The translations under genes were made by a program, and so were the position numbers. From Moniliella sp. 'wahieum' (Eukaryota > Basidiomycota > Moniliellomycetes > Moniliellales > Moniliellaceae): DNA of 64,000 nt. Under the pieces are notes generated by a model that worked only from the letters and a program-made list of their open reading frames with translations, searched no databases and was not told the origin of the DNA. Location of the stretch: assembly GCA_003971905.1 (NCBI GenBank), contig RSEE01000017.1:372001-436000 (forward strand), read 5' to 3'. Shown in pieces: positions 41,011 through 50,727 of this stretch (position 1 is the stretch's first letter; every line of letters begins with the position of its first letter).

Positions 41011-42910
41011 TTAGCGTTTGAGAAGGCGCTCAATCGTAGCTACCTGCTTGGGCGTCCCCGCTGTGGCGTGTGACATGCGACGACCAGGGGGTGCGAGGAC
41101 CCAGCGAACCGAGGAGAGCCCAACGGGCTAAGCACGTTGCCTCCCGTGGGCGACGAGGGCAGGCTGGTCCCACTAGGTGAGAGGGGCGACCTTGTCCCCC
41201 TTAAGGCTAGGTTGTGGAGAGCCGGAGTCAGCAGATCGTCCAATCGTGCTTTGGTGGTCACATCGGCCAGGGTAAGAATGCGTTGCAATACGTAGTTGCC
41301 ATACAAGTCGTGCAAAAGGATCAGAGCAATCACTTCCTCTTCTCTATCCTCGCCCGTCTTGGTGCGCAGGAACAGACAATCGACAATCCATCGGAACAGG
41401 GCACCTTTCCCCCCGTCTTCTTGCCCAGTCTCTCGCTTCACTGGGCGCAATGGGGTTGCGACCCGAGCGAAGGAAATAAGGTGCTCCATTACGTTCGAAG
41501 CGTACTTATGCCGTGAAAGACGAAGAAACCAGTCGTACCCTGTTTCGGGGGCCAGAAGGAGAGATAGAACGGATTCTTTCTCATCTTCCTCGGGCACAGA
41601 CCCATCGCGGCGCAACAGCCATTGAACCAAATAATTGCCGTATGCATCTGTGCACAGATCGAGGGCATAGTGTACAATCTGGGCAGCCAAAGACCTTGTT
41701 TGGGAGGGTGGGCAATGTTCCAATAATCGTTGGAGCACCCGACAAGCGTAGTGATGCTTCCCCGTCCACAAAACGTGTGGTTCAAAAGCTCCGATCAGGT
41801 GGGAGACCACCTCTCTTGCGGCTTGCTCCGTTTCAACATGGGGGGCAAGGGTAATGATGATCAACTGTAGAACATGGTTGGCATTTTGGTCGGCCGCCAG
41901 CAATCGAACCTCCTCCTCGTTTGTGACTAGCGGGAGAACAAGGCCTGCGACCTGGTGGGAATAGAGAGGTAAGGCAGTGCTCGCTGCAGCACTCGACAAG
42001 CGTACTGGTCTTTCGCAATTGACGGCACATCCACACCCTTGGGATCAAAGAACCCCAGGATCCCCAACAGTTGGGATCGATCTGCCGCCGAGCCATGTTC
42101 CAACAGTTTCTGCACTACCTGCATTTTTCAACGTCAGTGGTTGCCGAAGGAGTTAGGATGGTGACCCACATAGTTTCCGTAGACGTCATACATCAGGTCT
42201 TGAGCGTGGTCACCCACTTCGGTCAAGACAAGGCCACGTTCTTCCTCGGTGGCGTGGTCCAAATAATGTTGTAGGCGTCTCGAACCCAGCTGGTCGCGAG
42301 AAAGACGTACGACTTGGCCGTGTAGGTTTCCACCTGCGGCGAGAAGGGGCTCGGTCAGAGAGAGGACCGATGAGAACTGCCCTTTGGGAAGGACGTGCCC
42401 CCTTGGCACCATCAATCAACGAGAATCGGCGACCAGGCGGAAGAGCGCGGGTGCCAACGCCATAAGTGGCAACGGCAGGCGAGTGGGGATGAGGGTACCA
42501 AGGGTCATAGGTGTACTGCCACCCCCACCCCGTGCATTCGGGCATAGCCCAGGGCTGGGACCAGTATCCTTGGGGAGTGTAAGGAAAGTAGGTGGGCGAG
42601 GTAGGCGTGGCGGGAGAAGCTCCTCCCTGTGGTGGAGCGTACCCATACCACACGGGATGCAGGGGGTAGATGTCCCGTGATGGCTGGGGGGACTGGACTG
42701 AGAATTGGGGCAGGGGCGGTGGCGTCTTCTGTTCCTTGGTGCGGGGGCGCGGTGTTGATCTGGGGGAGGAATGCCATTGTACCTTCTCTGTAGGGGGGTT
42801 GGGTAGAGAAGAGGATGGCTAGCAAGCGGTGGCGACACTGAGGATGCGAGGGTGGTGGAGTGAAAGCCAGCGGAGTAGCCGCGACTCTGCAGGCGATAAG
42901 GTGTTAGGAC
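41011..42910 (-). CDS. Pumilio-family (PUF) RNA-binding protein
   Basis: The minus strand reads a Tyr/Pro/Gly-rich N-terminal region (RPRTKEQKTPPPLPQF, VWYGYAPPQGGASPATPTSP, YFPYTPQGYWSQPWAMPECT). Pumilio repeats follow: LSRDQLGSRRLQHYLDHATE, YDVYGNYV, MQVVQKLLEHGSAADRSQLL, AKDQYACRVLQRALPYL, ADQNANHVLQLIIITLAPHV, KHHYACRVLQRLLEHCPP, DAYGNYLVQWLLRRDG, KYASNVMEHLISFARV and LYGNYVLQRILTLADVTTKA. The repeats (side-chain triplets at the YxxxVxQ positions) bind single-stranded RNA, usually in 3' UTRs, to control mRNA stability. The end, ATIERLLKR, is at 41011 in a shifted frame. At least five frame changes are present. The exact start is unclear; coding potential begins near 42910 and an upstream exon is possible. 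Confidence 0.9.
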
Positions 42911-43136
42911 TGGGATCCCTATAGCAACCGTGCGAGCCCGGGGTAGTGGTCGCCGCAGCGTTACAGCAATGCTGATAAGATCGGCGATGATTAATTGATT
43001 AAAGCGTCTTGATTAATATGTTACCTTGATCACGATCATGGGGCATAGCGTAGACAGCAAACAACCAAAGCTACTGACCGTCCTGACCACATCTCTAACA
43101 ACCCCGTTCCCAGCGATTGCCACTTTTCCCATCCTG

Positions 43137-44470
43137 TCAAACAGCCACAGGTGTGCTCGCAGGTCTCTCACCACCAAGGGCCCCTACCTTCAACATTACG
43201 TCTCTGGCGCTGCAGACACATGGAGAAAGTATGTGAATACATAGGGGGTGGGCCTCCATAACCATGCCAGAGAAGGCCAACGGAAAGAGATGCATATACG
43301 ATGCGACCACTTTAGCCGTCTTGCGTTCCAGCTCCTCCAGCCGCACTTCAAGCTCGTCGGCTCGATCCCGGATGAGAAGCAGACGCTCCAAATCGCGCAG
43401 AACGCCCGTCGAATCACCCGAACAGGCCGCATTGCCCGGCGAAATTGGCGAGGTTGCCGCCACGCCCAAGGCCGAGTCCAGCGCCGAAAAGTCTTCGTCC
43501 CAATCCAGGCCGGTTAACAGCGCTGCTGCTGCCTCTTGGTGACTGAGTTTGGTCTTGGAATTTTTGTCTGTGCTTTGGCCTTGGCTTTGGTAGTCTTGTG
43601 CGCCGACTTGTCCCGCCCAATCGTTCCTGCGGGAGTGGGGGGGTGGTAGAAGAGGCGGTGGCCTCCTCAAACATCAGCACCATTCTCCGACTCACGGAAC
43701 TGCCAACCCCCAAAAGTTGCTCGCTCTTTTCTTGGCTCTTGAGGGAGAGAGGACAGTACGAAACGAATTTTGCCCAGGTGTCTGCGTCCATCCCACGGGT
43801 TGGGTGAGGGTAGACTCAGCACCGGACAGGAGTTAGGCAGTTCACGCTGTTTCCCTTGTACACAGCAAATTTAGGGCGTTCCGACGTGGTCTTCCGCCTC
43901 TTTCCGTCACAGGGTCAAACGCACAGTGGAAAGTAGAACCTTTTTCCCAGTCCGAGGAATCAGGCCAAGCCGAGAAGGGATGAGGGGCCGGCGGAGAGGG
44001 GATGCCCATTCGCACCTTGTTTTGGGCATCGAAGCAAGGGTGAGGGAAGAGGTTGCGGTCTTGTTTGCTGGGATGCGGAACGAGGGCATCGGAAATGACT
44101 TGGTATGCGTCCAGACCCGACTCACATCATTCGGACAGCCGTGGCTGGATCAAAGTTTTTCGGATCGGCCCGAGGCTTGGACAGGGTAGGTAGTTTGGTT
44201 TGGTTTGGGGGTTGGGGATGGGGTTTCTCCCGGCTGATCCTCTTGTCTTACATTCTTGTACCCATTGTGCAAGTCGAGGGGGAAGAGGCAGCAGACCATG
44301 TCGCCCACCATTCACATAACCCCGCTCCAGGTCTGCGTCCGACACGAATCACAAGAACGCGATACGTCGCGGCCCGTCTTGGCGGAGACGAGTTCGGCGA
44401 AGATCATGGCAACGCGACTTGCTCGGTAACCTGTGATGGATTGGACGCAAAGCATTCTCCCTGGTAGGCA
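43137..44470 (-). CDS. C-terminal exons of an unrecognised coiled-coil protein
   Basis: Protein-like pieces on the minus strand include DLERGYVNGGRHGLLPLPPR (near 44330), MDADTWAKFVSYCPLSLKSQ (43791), RRMVLMFEEATASSTTPPLP, AAAALLTGLDWDEDFSALDS and the coiled coil RDLERLLLIRDRADELEVRL. GT-type donors near 44460 and 43900 suggest several exons. These are most likely the 3' part of the gene whose Pro/Ala-rich body lies upstream (44502-46127), but the join is not certain. No family recognised. Confidence 0.45.
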
Positions 44471-44501
44471 CAGGGAGCAGTGGCCGGGGAAAAGTCAGTG
44501 C

Positions 44502-46127
44502 TTAAAGTGGGTTGAGGAGGTAATACAGGTTCAGGCTTGGGAAGGGGATGGGATGAGCTCCCGACACCGCGATCAACCGAGTCAGACAAAAGAGCTGTTG
44601 AGGCATGTACCTTAGCCGTCGGGGTAAGACTACTCGGCGCTGGCGGAGAAAGTCTGTTTTTGTCGTTGGAGTAAGGCTGTTTCTAGGCATCGTGTGAAGG
44701 TCCGGGACCTTTGATACCGAAGATGGTGACAAGGGTTCTTCGCTCGTCCCTGGGGTTTCCAAAGACGCATTGACAGGGTTTAACTCAGGTTCATCCTCTT
44801 CCGACTCCCACTCCGCCTCCTCGTCATATTCCACCGACTCCTCGGAATCAGACTTGGGAGGAGGACGGGGTGGGCGGAGCCCAATGTCGGGGTGAGACGC
44901 AGCTCGGTAAGTCGCATCCAGGTTATCATGAATCTCGAAGAGTTGATCCAGGGTATCGCGCATGCCCCTTAGTTGTCCCAGGCGTCGGCTGACGTCGGCA
45001 ACCAATATATCGGAGACTTCGGCGGTAGCTGCGCCAAAGGGAGTGGAAGCCAGACCGGCTGTGGCCCGGGCGGCTTCCTCCGCATGCTTGGCCATGCGAG
45101 CAGTTGCTTCCGCCAGAACACACTGCTTCTGCATAAGCTCCACCTGCCGATTGGCTTGCTGCATGATGCGATCCACCTCCTGCATCACTTCTTCCACAGC
45201 AAGAGAGCCTTCATCAACCCCTGGAGCGGAAGAGATCAACTCCACCATTTTCCCGGCCACAACTCTGATCTTCTCCAACACATCTGGGGCGGCGACTGTA
45301 TCCCTCTTGGCCAAGTCAGCAAGAAGGTCCGCTTCCTCCGCCTTACGAGCCGCATAAGCCACAATCTCCGTTTTCGACATGCGCTCCAATTGGTCAGACG
45401 TGAGATCCGCTTCAACGACCTCGGACCGATCCGCCTTTCCATTTTCTTGCTTTTTGTCACGAATTTCAGCCAGAGCAGCTGAGAAGGTTGTTCGCACATC
45501 CTCGCTCACGTGGGGTTGAAAATCGGATGATGGTGGTGCTTGGGCGGAGGAATCCTGGAGAGGAGAGGAGGGGGATGTAGTCTGAGGAGAAGGCAGGGGG
45601 TTCGAAGCAATTGACTGTTTCAGGGCCTCTGCAAACGACTTGGAACTTGCTCCACGTGTCTCTGGAGGATTTGGGCCAGTTGGTCTCCATCTTCCCAATG
45701 CGGGCTTGGCCGAAGGGAGCAATGGTGCACGGGAGGGAGAAGGGGTGGATGAGCTAGATGAGACCGGTGGGGCAGTTGCGCTCGGCGATGACAATGACGG
45801 CGTGAGGGGGGCAATCTCGCTGTGGGCTGGGGCTTCTGATGCTGGGGCCACTGGTGCTGAGGGCTCTGGTGCTGGGACCTCTGGTGCTGGGACTGATGCT
45901 GGTGGCGATGCCGATGCTGGTGCTGATGCTGATGCTAGTGCTGGTGCTGGCACTGGAGTTGGGGCAGGGGCTGGGGTAGGCAGGTGTAGGTTGTAGATGC
46001 AGGTGTAGATGCAGGTGCAGGTGCAGGTGCAGGTGCAGGTACAGGTGCAGGTGCAGGTGCAGTGTAAATGCAGGTGCAGAGTTGAGACAGGGCGGGAAAA
46101 AGGTGGCACCAGATTTGAGTGGAGCAT
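44502..46127 (-). CDS. Large Pro/Ala/Ser-rich protein with acidic and helical segments, family unknown
   Basis: A single 541-codon open frame, the longest in the window, runs on the minus strand. After the hexamer repeat it is Pro/Ala/Ser-rich (PAPEVPAPEPSAPVAPASEA). Then come SSKSFAEALKQSIASNPLPS, a helical block (SDQLERMSKTEIVAYAARKA, VLEKIRVVAGKMVELISSAP, AVEEVMQEVDRIMQQANRQV, ADVSRRLGQLRGMRDTLDQL) and an acidic stretch (SDSEESVEYDEEAEWESEED). The helical block resembles bundles found in trafficking adaptors, but I cannot assign one. Open frames in the PA register continue upstream toward the TPR segment at 46.6-47.0 kb, so both may be one gene. Being unbroken for 1.6 kb is exceptional here. 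Confidence 0.55.
   Translation of the reverse strand: MLHSNLVPPFSRPVSTLHLHLHCTCTCTCTCTCTCTCTCIYTCIYNLHLPTPAPAPTPVPAPALASASAPASASPPASVPAPEVPAPEPSAPVAPASEAPAHSEIAPLTPSLSSPSATAPPVSSSSSTPSPSRAPLLPSAKPALGRWRPTGPNPPETRGASSKSFAEALKQSIASNPLPSPQTTSPSSPLQDSSAQAPPSSDFQPHVSEDVRTTFSAALAEIRDKKQENGKADRSEVVEADLTSDQLERMSKTEIVAYAARKAEEADLLADLAKRDTVAAPDVLEKIRVVAGKMVELISSAPGVDEGSLAVEEVMQEVDRIMQQANRQVELMQKQCVLAEATARMAKHAEEAARATAGLASTPFGAATAEVSDILVADVSRRLGQLRGMRDTLDQLFEIHDNLDATYRAASHPDIGLRPPRPPPKSDSEESVEYDEEAEWESEEDEPELNPVNASLETPGTSEEPLSPSSVSKVPDLHTMPRNSLTPTTKTDFLRQRRVVLPRRLRYMPQQLFCLTRLIAVSGAHPIPFPSLNLYYLLNPL
45999..46078. repeat. Hexanucleotide microsatellite (CAGGTG)n in a Pro/Ala-coding region
   Basis: About ten CAGGTG/CAGGTA units. 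On the minus strand its three frames encode His-Leu, Thr-Cys or Pro-Ala. The Pro-Ala register continues the Pro/Ala-rich protein on both sides, so that is probably the coding frame. Confidence 0.9.
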
Positions 46128-46623
46128 TCTTCGAGCTTGCCGAATGTAAACCGATCTTTGCTATACTCATTGCGGCGCGGGTTGTGTATCATGGCTTTGG
46201 AGGGAAGTCGCATGGATGAAGAGGTCGGGCGGATTCGGGCTGGTCGTGAAGCAGCTTGTGTGGTCGCTGGTGCGGCACGCGGGGGTGTCGTCGCTGATGC
46301 AGCAGAGGATGGCGGGGCCGTTGGCGCAGCTGGAGACAGCGTGGCCGCTGTTGCAACAGGAGATGGTGTGGTCGTTGGGGCCAGCGTGATGGCGTGGTCG
46401 TTGGTCCAACAGAGATGGTGTGGTGGTTGGGGCAGCAGGGGGCGGTGTGGCCGGCGGTGCCACAGGGGGTGGAGTAGTCTCTGGAACAGTGCGAGCGATG
46501 AGGTCTCTAGAGACGACTTGCTCTCCTCCACTGAGGAACGAGCAGGGGCCGGTACACTCTCCACCTTACTGGCAAGGAACCTGTTTTGTTCGCCACGCGC
46601 CGTCGGGCGTCCGATAGGATCTG

Positions 46624-47037
46624 TCAGCCAGCTTTTTGAGCCCCTCTACGTCTTCTCATCGGTTGCGTTGAGGCGCAAGACGCGATCAAAGTCTCGCTCC
46701 GCCTCATCATCTTTAGCAAAGCAGAGAGAGCAACACCACGTCGGAAGTAGGCTTGTGTGGGTCGGGTCGAGGGTAAGGGCTGCCGAACAGTCAGCCTCAG
46801 CCTCGTTGAATCGTTGAGCTTGAGGTAGCAGGCAGCTCGGTTGAGTGGGTAGACTGGCTCGGAAGCGTCGTATGCCATGGCTCGAGTGTAGTGCTCACAT
46901 GCCTCGGCAAACGATCCAGAACTGTAGGCTTCATTCCCAAGCTCCCGCACTGCTCGGCCCAGGGCAATGCGATGCGACTCTCCATACTCGTCCCTGGTCG
47001 GTCTGGGCTTGGGGTGGCCGCCCCGATTTGGACCCAT
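46624..47037 (-). CDS. TPR-repeat co-chaperone-like protein
   Basis: From the ATG at 47037 (MGPNRGGHPKPRPTRDEYGE) the minus strand gives a clear tetratricopeptide motif: ELGNEAYSSGSFAEACEHYT followed by RAMAYDASEPVYPLNRAACY, then in shifting frames the second motif (AYFRRGVALSALLK). LGNEAY-x-x-G-F-x-x-A-x-x-x-Y-T-x-A and NRAACYLKL are hallmarks of the Hsp90/Hsp70-binding TPR class (Sti1, Tah1, RPAP3, SGT). Three frame changes lie between 46650 and 46800. Downstream the frame continues into Pro/Ala/Thr-rich sequence with RRNEYSKDRFTFGKLEE (about 46140-46190). The C-terminal limit is therefore open, and the next two entries on this strand may be the same gene. Confidence 0.75.
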   Translation of the reverse strand: MGPNRGGHPKPRPTRDEYGESHRIALGRAVRELGNEAYSSGSFAEACEHYTRAMAYDASEPVYPLNRAACYLKLNDSTRLRLTVRQPLPSTRPTQAYFRRGVALSALLKMMRRSETLIASCASTQPMRRRRGAQKAG

Positions 47038-47109
47038 GCTTCCCTGCTGGCAGGGCGAGAGGCTTGACCGCTGCCCGACGTAATTTTTCAAACTGCCGGA
47101 CAAAACCAA

Positions 47110-48401
47110 ACCCATCAATCGAACCGTATGCACCCCCCCAACCATCTCAGGATAGGTGACGGTACTGCGTTTCTCCTTTGGACTGGATGATGCGTTGGGC
47201 CTGCGAGATCAGAACCCAGTTGTGCCGAAGACGAACGAGATGGTCGGCCCTGGACAGAAGCATCTGTGCTGGAGAACCGGCCAAGGAGGCGGGAGGGGAG
47301 ACTCCTTGAGCGCAGCCATCTCGCGAGCCACCACAGCATAGTACAAGTCCAGGCCGGGAGGTCAGAGAGGATTTTACGCACCCGCTTGATTGAAGGCAGT
47401 TGCATCGGATCAATCTCGTCGGCACATTGCCAGAGGGTATCGGCCATCTGCTGCCAAGCGTCGGTGATGATCTGTTTCCAACCGGGACCGTGAGAAGAGG
47501 CCTCAGCTGGGCCCATGCTGCCTTGTCGACCAACCGCTGTTCCATTCCTTTTTCAATCCAGCTCTGGAGGCTGGCAGTCTGGATGGCTTTCGGGCCAGTA
47601 TGCAGCGGACCGGAGGGCGTCCGCTTGTGGTCTCTCTGTTCGAATGTTGTCAACCAGGCGTTAAGGCATGGAAGACAGCGGGCGAAGGAGCAGGCACATG
47701 GGGGTCCCCACGTGTTTAGGTCGCGGCCATGGCGCGTCGCAAGGTCGCACAGGAGGTCAAAGCAATCTTCGGTGCTGAGTCGTAGCACCACAGATGCCAA
47801 CTCGTCGTCGCAGGCAGCACGCAGCTGGGTGAGGATGCCGAGCGCATGGCGACCGGCGGGGAAGCAGCATACGTGATGTGGACCGGCTCGAGGCCATGTT
47901 CGACAAATGTCATCAGTTTGTCTTCCAGCACGTGGTCCTGCAGGTTTCTGGACCATGATGCCACGAAACAGGGCTGGGACGGCAAGCGAGAAGCTGGTGA
48001 CAACAACTCGCGAAGGTGGCGGCTGACAACGCGCAGGCGGTTAGCCGGGGACGCTGTGGCTAACATCGAAGGAGCAAGTCAGCGGCGGGGCAAAGGAGGG
48101 GTGACTTGCAACGTACTGGTCGCACACATCTCACGCATGCGACACATCGTCGAGAGCACTGGTGTCGGCCTCGCCGCTGTCGGGGGCATGACTGTGCCGT
48201 GGATGTGGGCGTGGGTGTGGGGGTAAGTGTGGCCGTCGCTGTCGGAGTAGGCCAGGTGGTGTGGAAGGCAGCTGACGCTGCTGCGGCCGCCGCTGCGACG
48301 GAGGGGCGGGGCGACAAGCGGGACGGAGGGGGCGCAGACGGAACGGGGGTCGTCTTGGCGCGAGGCGTTCGCCCTTGCGGAGCTTGTTCTTTCCGCGCGC
48401 C
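47110..48401 (-). CDS. Hypothetical basic-headed protein upstream of the TPR segment
   Basis: A first exon from the ATG at 48401 begins MARGKNKLRKGERLAP, a strongly basic head of nucleolar type. An intron ends near 48055, followed by NRLRVVSRHLRELLSPASRL, HVLEDKLMTFVEHGLEPVHI, ALGILTQLRAACDDELASVV, LRLSTEDCFDLLCDLATRHG, CSFARCLPCLNAWLTTFEQR and, after a frame change near 47480, ITDAWQQMADTLWQCADEID and MQLPSIKRVRKILSDLP. This is a mostly helical protein. I recognise no family. The frame remains protein-like up to about 47100 and may run on into the TPR segment, which would make one gene of about 700 codons. Confidence 0.45.
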
Positions 48402-49156
48402 ATGGCGGGGCATAGCAGAGAGGGTGCGGGGCGGGGGAGGAGGGCGGCAGCACTTAGGCGCAGGAACGTCCACCACTCCAAGGGAGCAAGCTGGGGCTGG
48501 CGGCGTGGTGTGCGCTCGGCGTGGACGACGCTGGCGACGCTGGCGATGCTGCTGCCGCCGCTTCAACTTGGATGCGAAGCTTGATGCCCGGCGCTGGTGA
48601 AGGATGGGGCGGGCAGCCCGCGGAAAACGGGACATGTGGACTGAAATGCTAGGGTTGGTGCGGCGTGGTGCGCTGCATGTTGGGGCTGCGGTGGCTGCTC
48701 CGCTGGGCCCTGCCATGCTTATGATCCGTGCAACCATGTCCTGTTCCGCCTTGCGTGTCAGCTTCAAGCGCTTATAAGAAGTGAACGTTCAAGTTGAACG
48801 GTGCCCCGACACTTGACCAGCCATAACCCGCTTCAATGTTGCACGGCAAGTGCCCTGCGCTCAGCCGGAGCACACGACCCAGCCGCTCTTTATTGCCTCA
48901 GCGCCTCCGCCCCCCCACCGCTTCTTCTGCTGGGCCTGGCTGCCACCGCCTCTGCACGCCTGCTGGCCTCCATCTGCGTGCTCGTCGCCGCCGCCACCAA
49001 CCTCGCCCTTGTCCTCGCCAGCCCCCTCCCCCCCCCTCCCCCGCGGACCACCCCCTCACATCGACGTACAGGATAGGCCGCCCGCCCGCCGCCCTCTGTC
49101 CTCGCCCCCCATCCTTGCCGCCCTGCCCCCCGCCCCCGCCGTACCGCCCACCCCGG
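48402..49156. other. Divergent promoter region
   Basis: GC-rich; CTTATAAG near 48771-48778 is a TATA-like palindrome. GAACGTTCAAGTTGAAC (48783-48799) is an inverted repeat of the CTTNAAG/GTTNAAC kind. The 48840-49150 part is C-rich leader of the transporter gene. Confidence 0.5.
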
Positions 49157-50425
49157 ATGACACTACGTGCCGCACCTGACCCAGGACAAGTGGATCGGCC
49201 TCGGACTGGCCATCAGCAGCTCGCTCGCCATTGGCACCAGCTTCATCATCACCAAGAAGGGTCTCATGGATGCCGGCGACCAAAACTCGGGCGAGCTGCC
49301 AGCGACCAACACGCTTACTTGGCCAATCCTACCTGGTGGGCCGGTATGGCGTGCATGGTCGTTGGTGAGGTTGCGAATTTTGCTGCGTATACGTTTGCGC
49401 CACCGATTCTGGTCACCCCGTTGGGGGCCCTGTCGGTTCTGATTGGGGCGGTGCTCGCGTCGTTTGTGCTCAAGGAAGATCTGGGCCGATTGGGAAGGGT
49501 GGGATGCACACTCTGTCTCGTTGGCACCCTCATCATTATCTTGAATGCCCCTGAGGACAAGGAGATCCACACGGTGGACGAGATGCTGGCGTATGCACTC
49601 CAGGGTCCCTTCCTCACCTACTGTCTTGTTGTCACTGTTTGCGATCGTGATGATTTACCAGGTGGTACCACGATGGGGCAAGAAGACGCCGCTCATCTAT
49701 CTTTCCATTTGCTCGTCGGTCGGATCATCTCGGTCATGTCGGTCAAAGGATTTGGTGTCGCGCTGAAACTGACGCTAATGGGAGCAACCAGTTTACCCAT
49801 CCTTCGACCTATTGCTTTGCCATTGTGGTGTCGTCTGCATCCTGGTGCAGATGAACTATTTTAACAAAGCATTGGACCAGTACGTTATCTTCTCCGACAT
49901 CTCTCTGTTTGTTCGCGTCCCAAGGGTAGCACACGACTAATTAATTGCCATGTTTGCCCTCTAGGTTCTCGACCAATGTGGTGAACCCCATTTACTATGT
50001 CATGTTCACTACCAGCACCATCTTTGCTTCCTTCCTTCTTCCGAGGATTTAACACCCAGGGTGTGCACCGGCCGTATCACTCTTATGTGGATTTGTGGTG
50101 ATTTCATCGGCGTCTATCTGCTCAACATGAACCGACTGCAAGAACCAGAGCTGAGTCTAGGACCTCAACGCCAGTCCAATTGGGCACCACGAGGGAGCGC
50201 GGAGTACATTCGTAACCACCAGCGCTCTGCTTCGGGAGACGCGTGAGATTTGAAGATGAAGAGCAAGGAGAGCAGGTGGGAATGGTGCCTCTCCCTACCC
50301 CGGCTCAGGCCCCCACGCACAAGACCAGCGACATTTTTTCGGTCGTTGACGATGAGGACGCTTCATCGGGCGACGAGCAGCCAGGCAACGATGGGGCGTA
50401 CAGTTCCAGAGCCACCCTATTGTAG
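49157..50425 (+). CDS. NIPA-type magnesium transporter (DUF803 family)
   Basis: Near the start the protein reads DKWIGLGLAISSSLAIGTSF, then IITKKGLMDAG. After a frame change come LANPTWWAGMACMVVGEVAN, FAAYTFAPPILVTPLGALSV, LIGAVLASFVLKEDLGRLGR, CTLCLVGTLIIILNAPEDKE and FLTYCLVVTVFAIVMIYQV. After further changes, SVKGFGVALKLTL and, across an 85-bp intron (49880-49964, CTAAT branch), FSTNVVNPIYYVMFTTSTIF follow, then a last helix (FIGVYLLNMNRLQEPELSLG). The signatures VGE-AN-AY-FAP and TPLGALSV define NIPA-like transporters, integral membrane proteins that move magnesium. The C-terminal tail is hydrophilic and acidic, ending at 50425. The ATG at 49157 is one base out of frame with the body, so the start is provisional. 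Confidence 0.9.
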
Positions 50426-50727
50426 TCCCCTTTTGCTTCATGCTTTTGTAGTCTCTCCTATGCGACAGAAATACCATTTCTTGTCCCTGCGTCATGTGCT
50501 CCACACTCTATCCGTACCTGTAGCGCCCCCCTTCCACTGAAACCCAACCTACCTCGTCCATTGAGTGGACTTTGCCTGGCGCCCCACGACCCTGCTGTCC
50601 AATACCTACTGGGTACCTATGTGAGACCAGCCACAATCACCTCAGGATCATCGATCACGATTCAAGGAGACCAGAGTGGGCAGAAGATCAGATAATGAGA
50701 GCTGCTACAGAGCGAATCCGAGCAGAT

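Noticed and set aside
45999-46127. His-Leu and Thr-Cys repeat peptides in alternative frames of the hexamer tract
   Set aside because: Explained by the CACCTG repeat read in different frames; the Pro-Ala frame fits the flanking protein.
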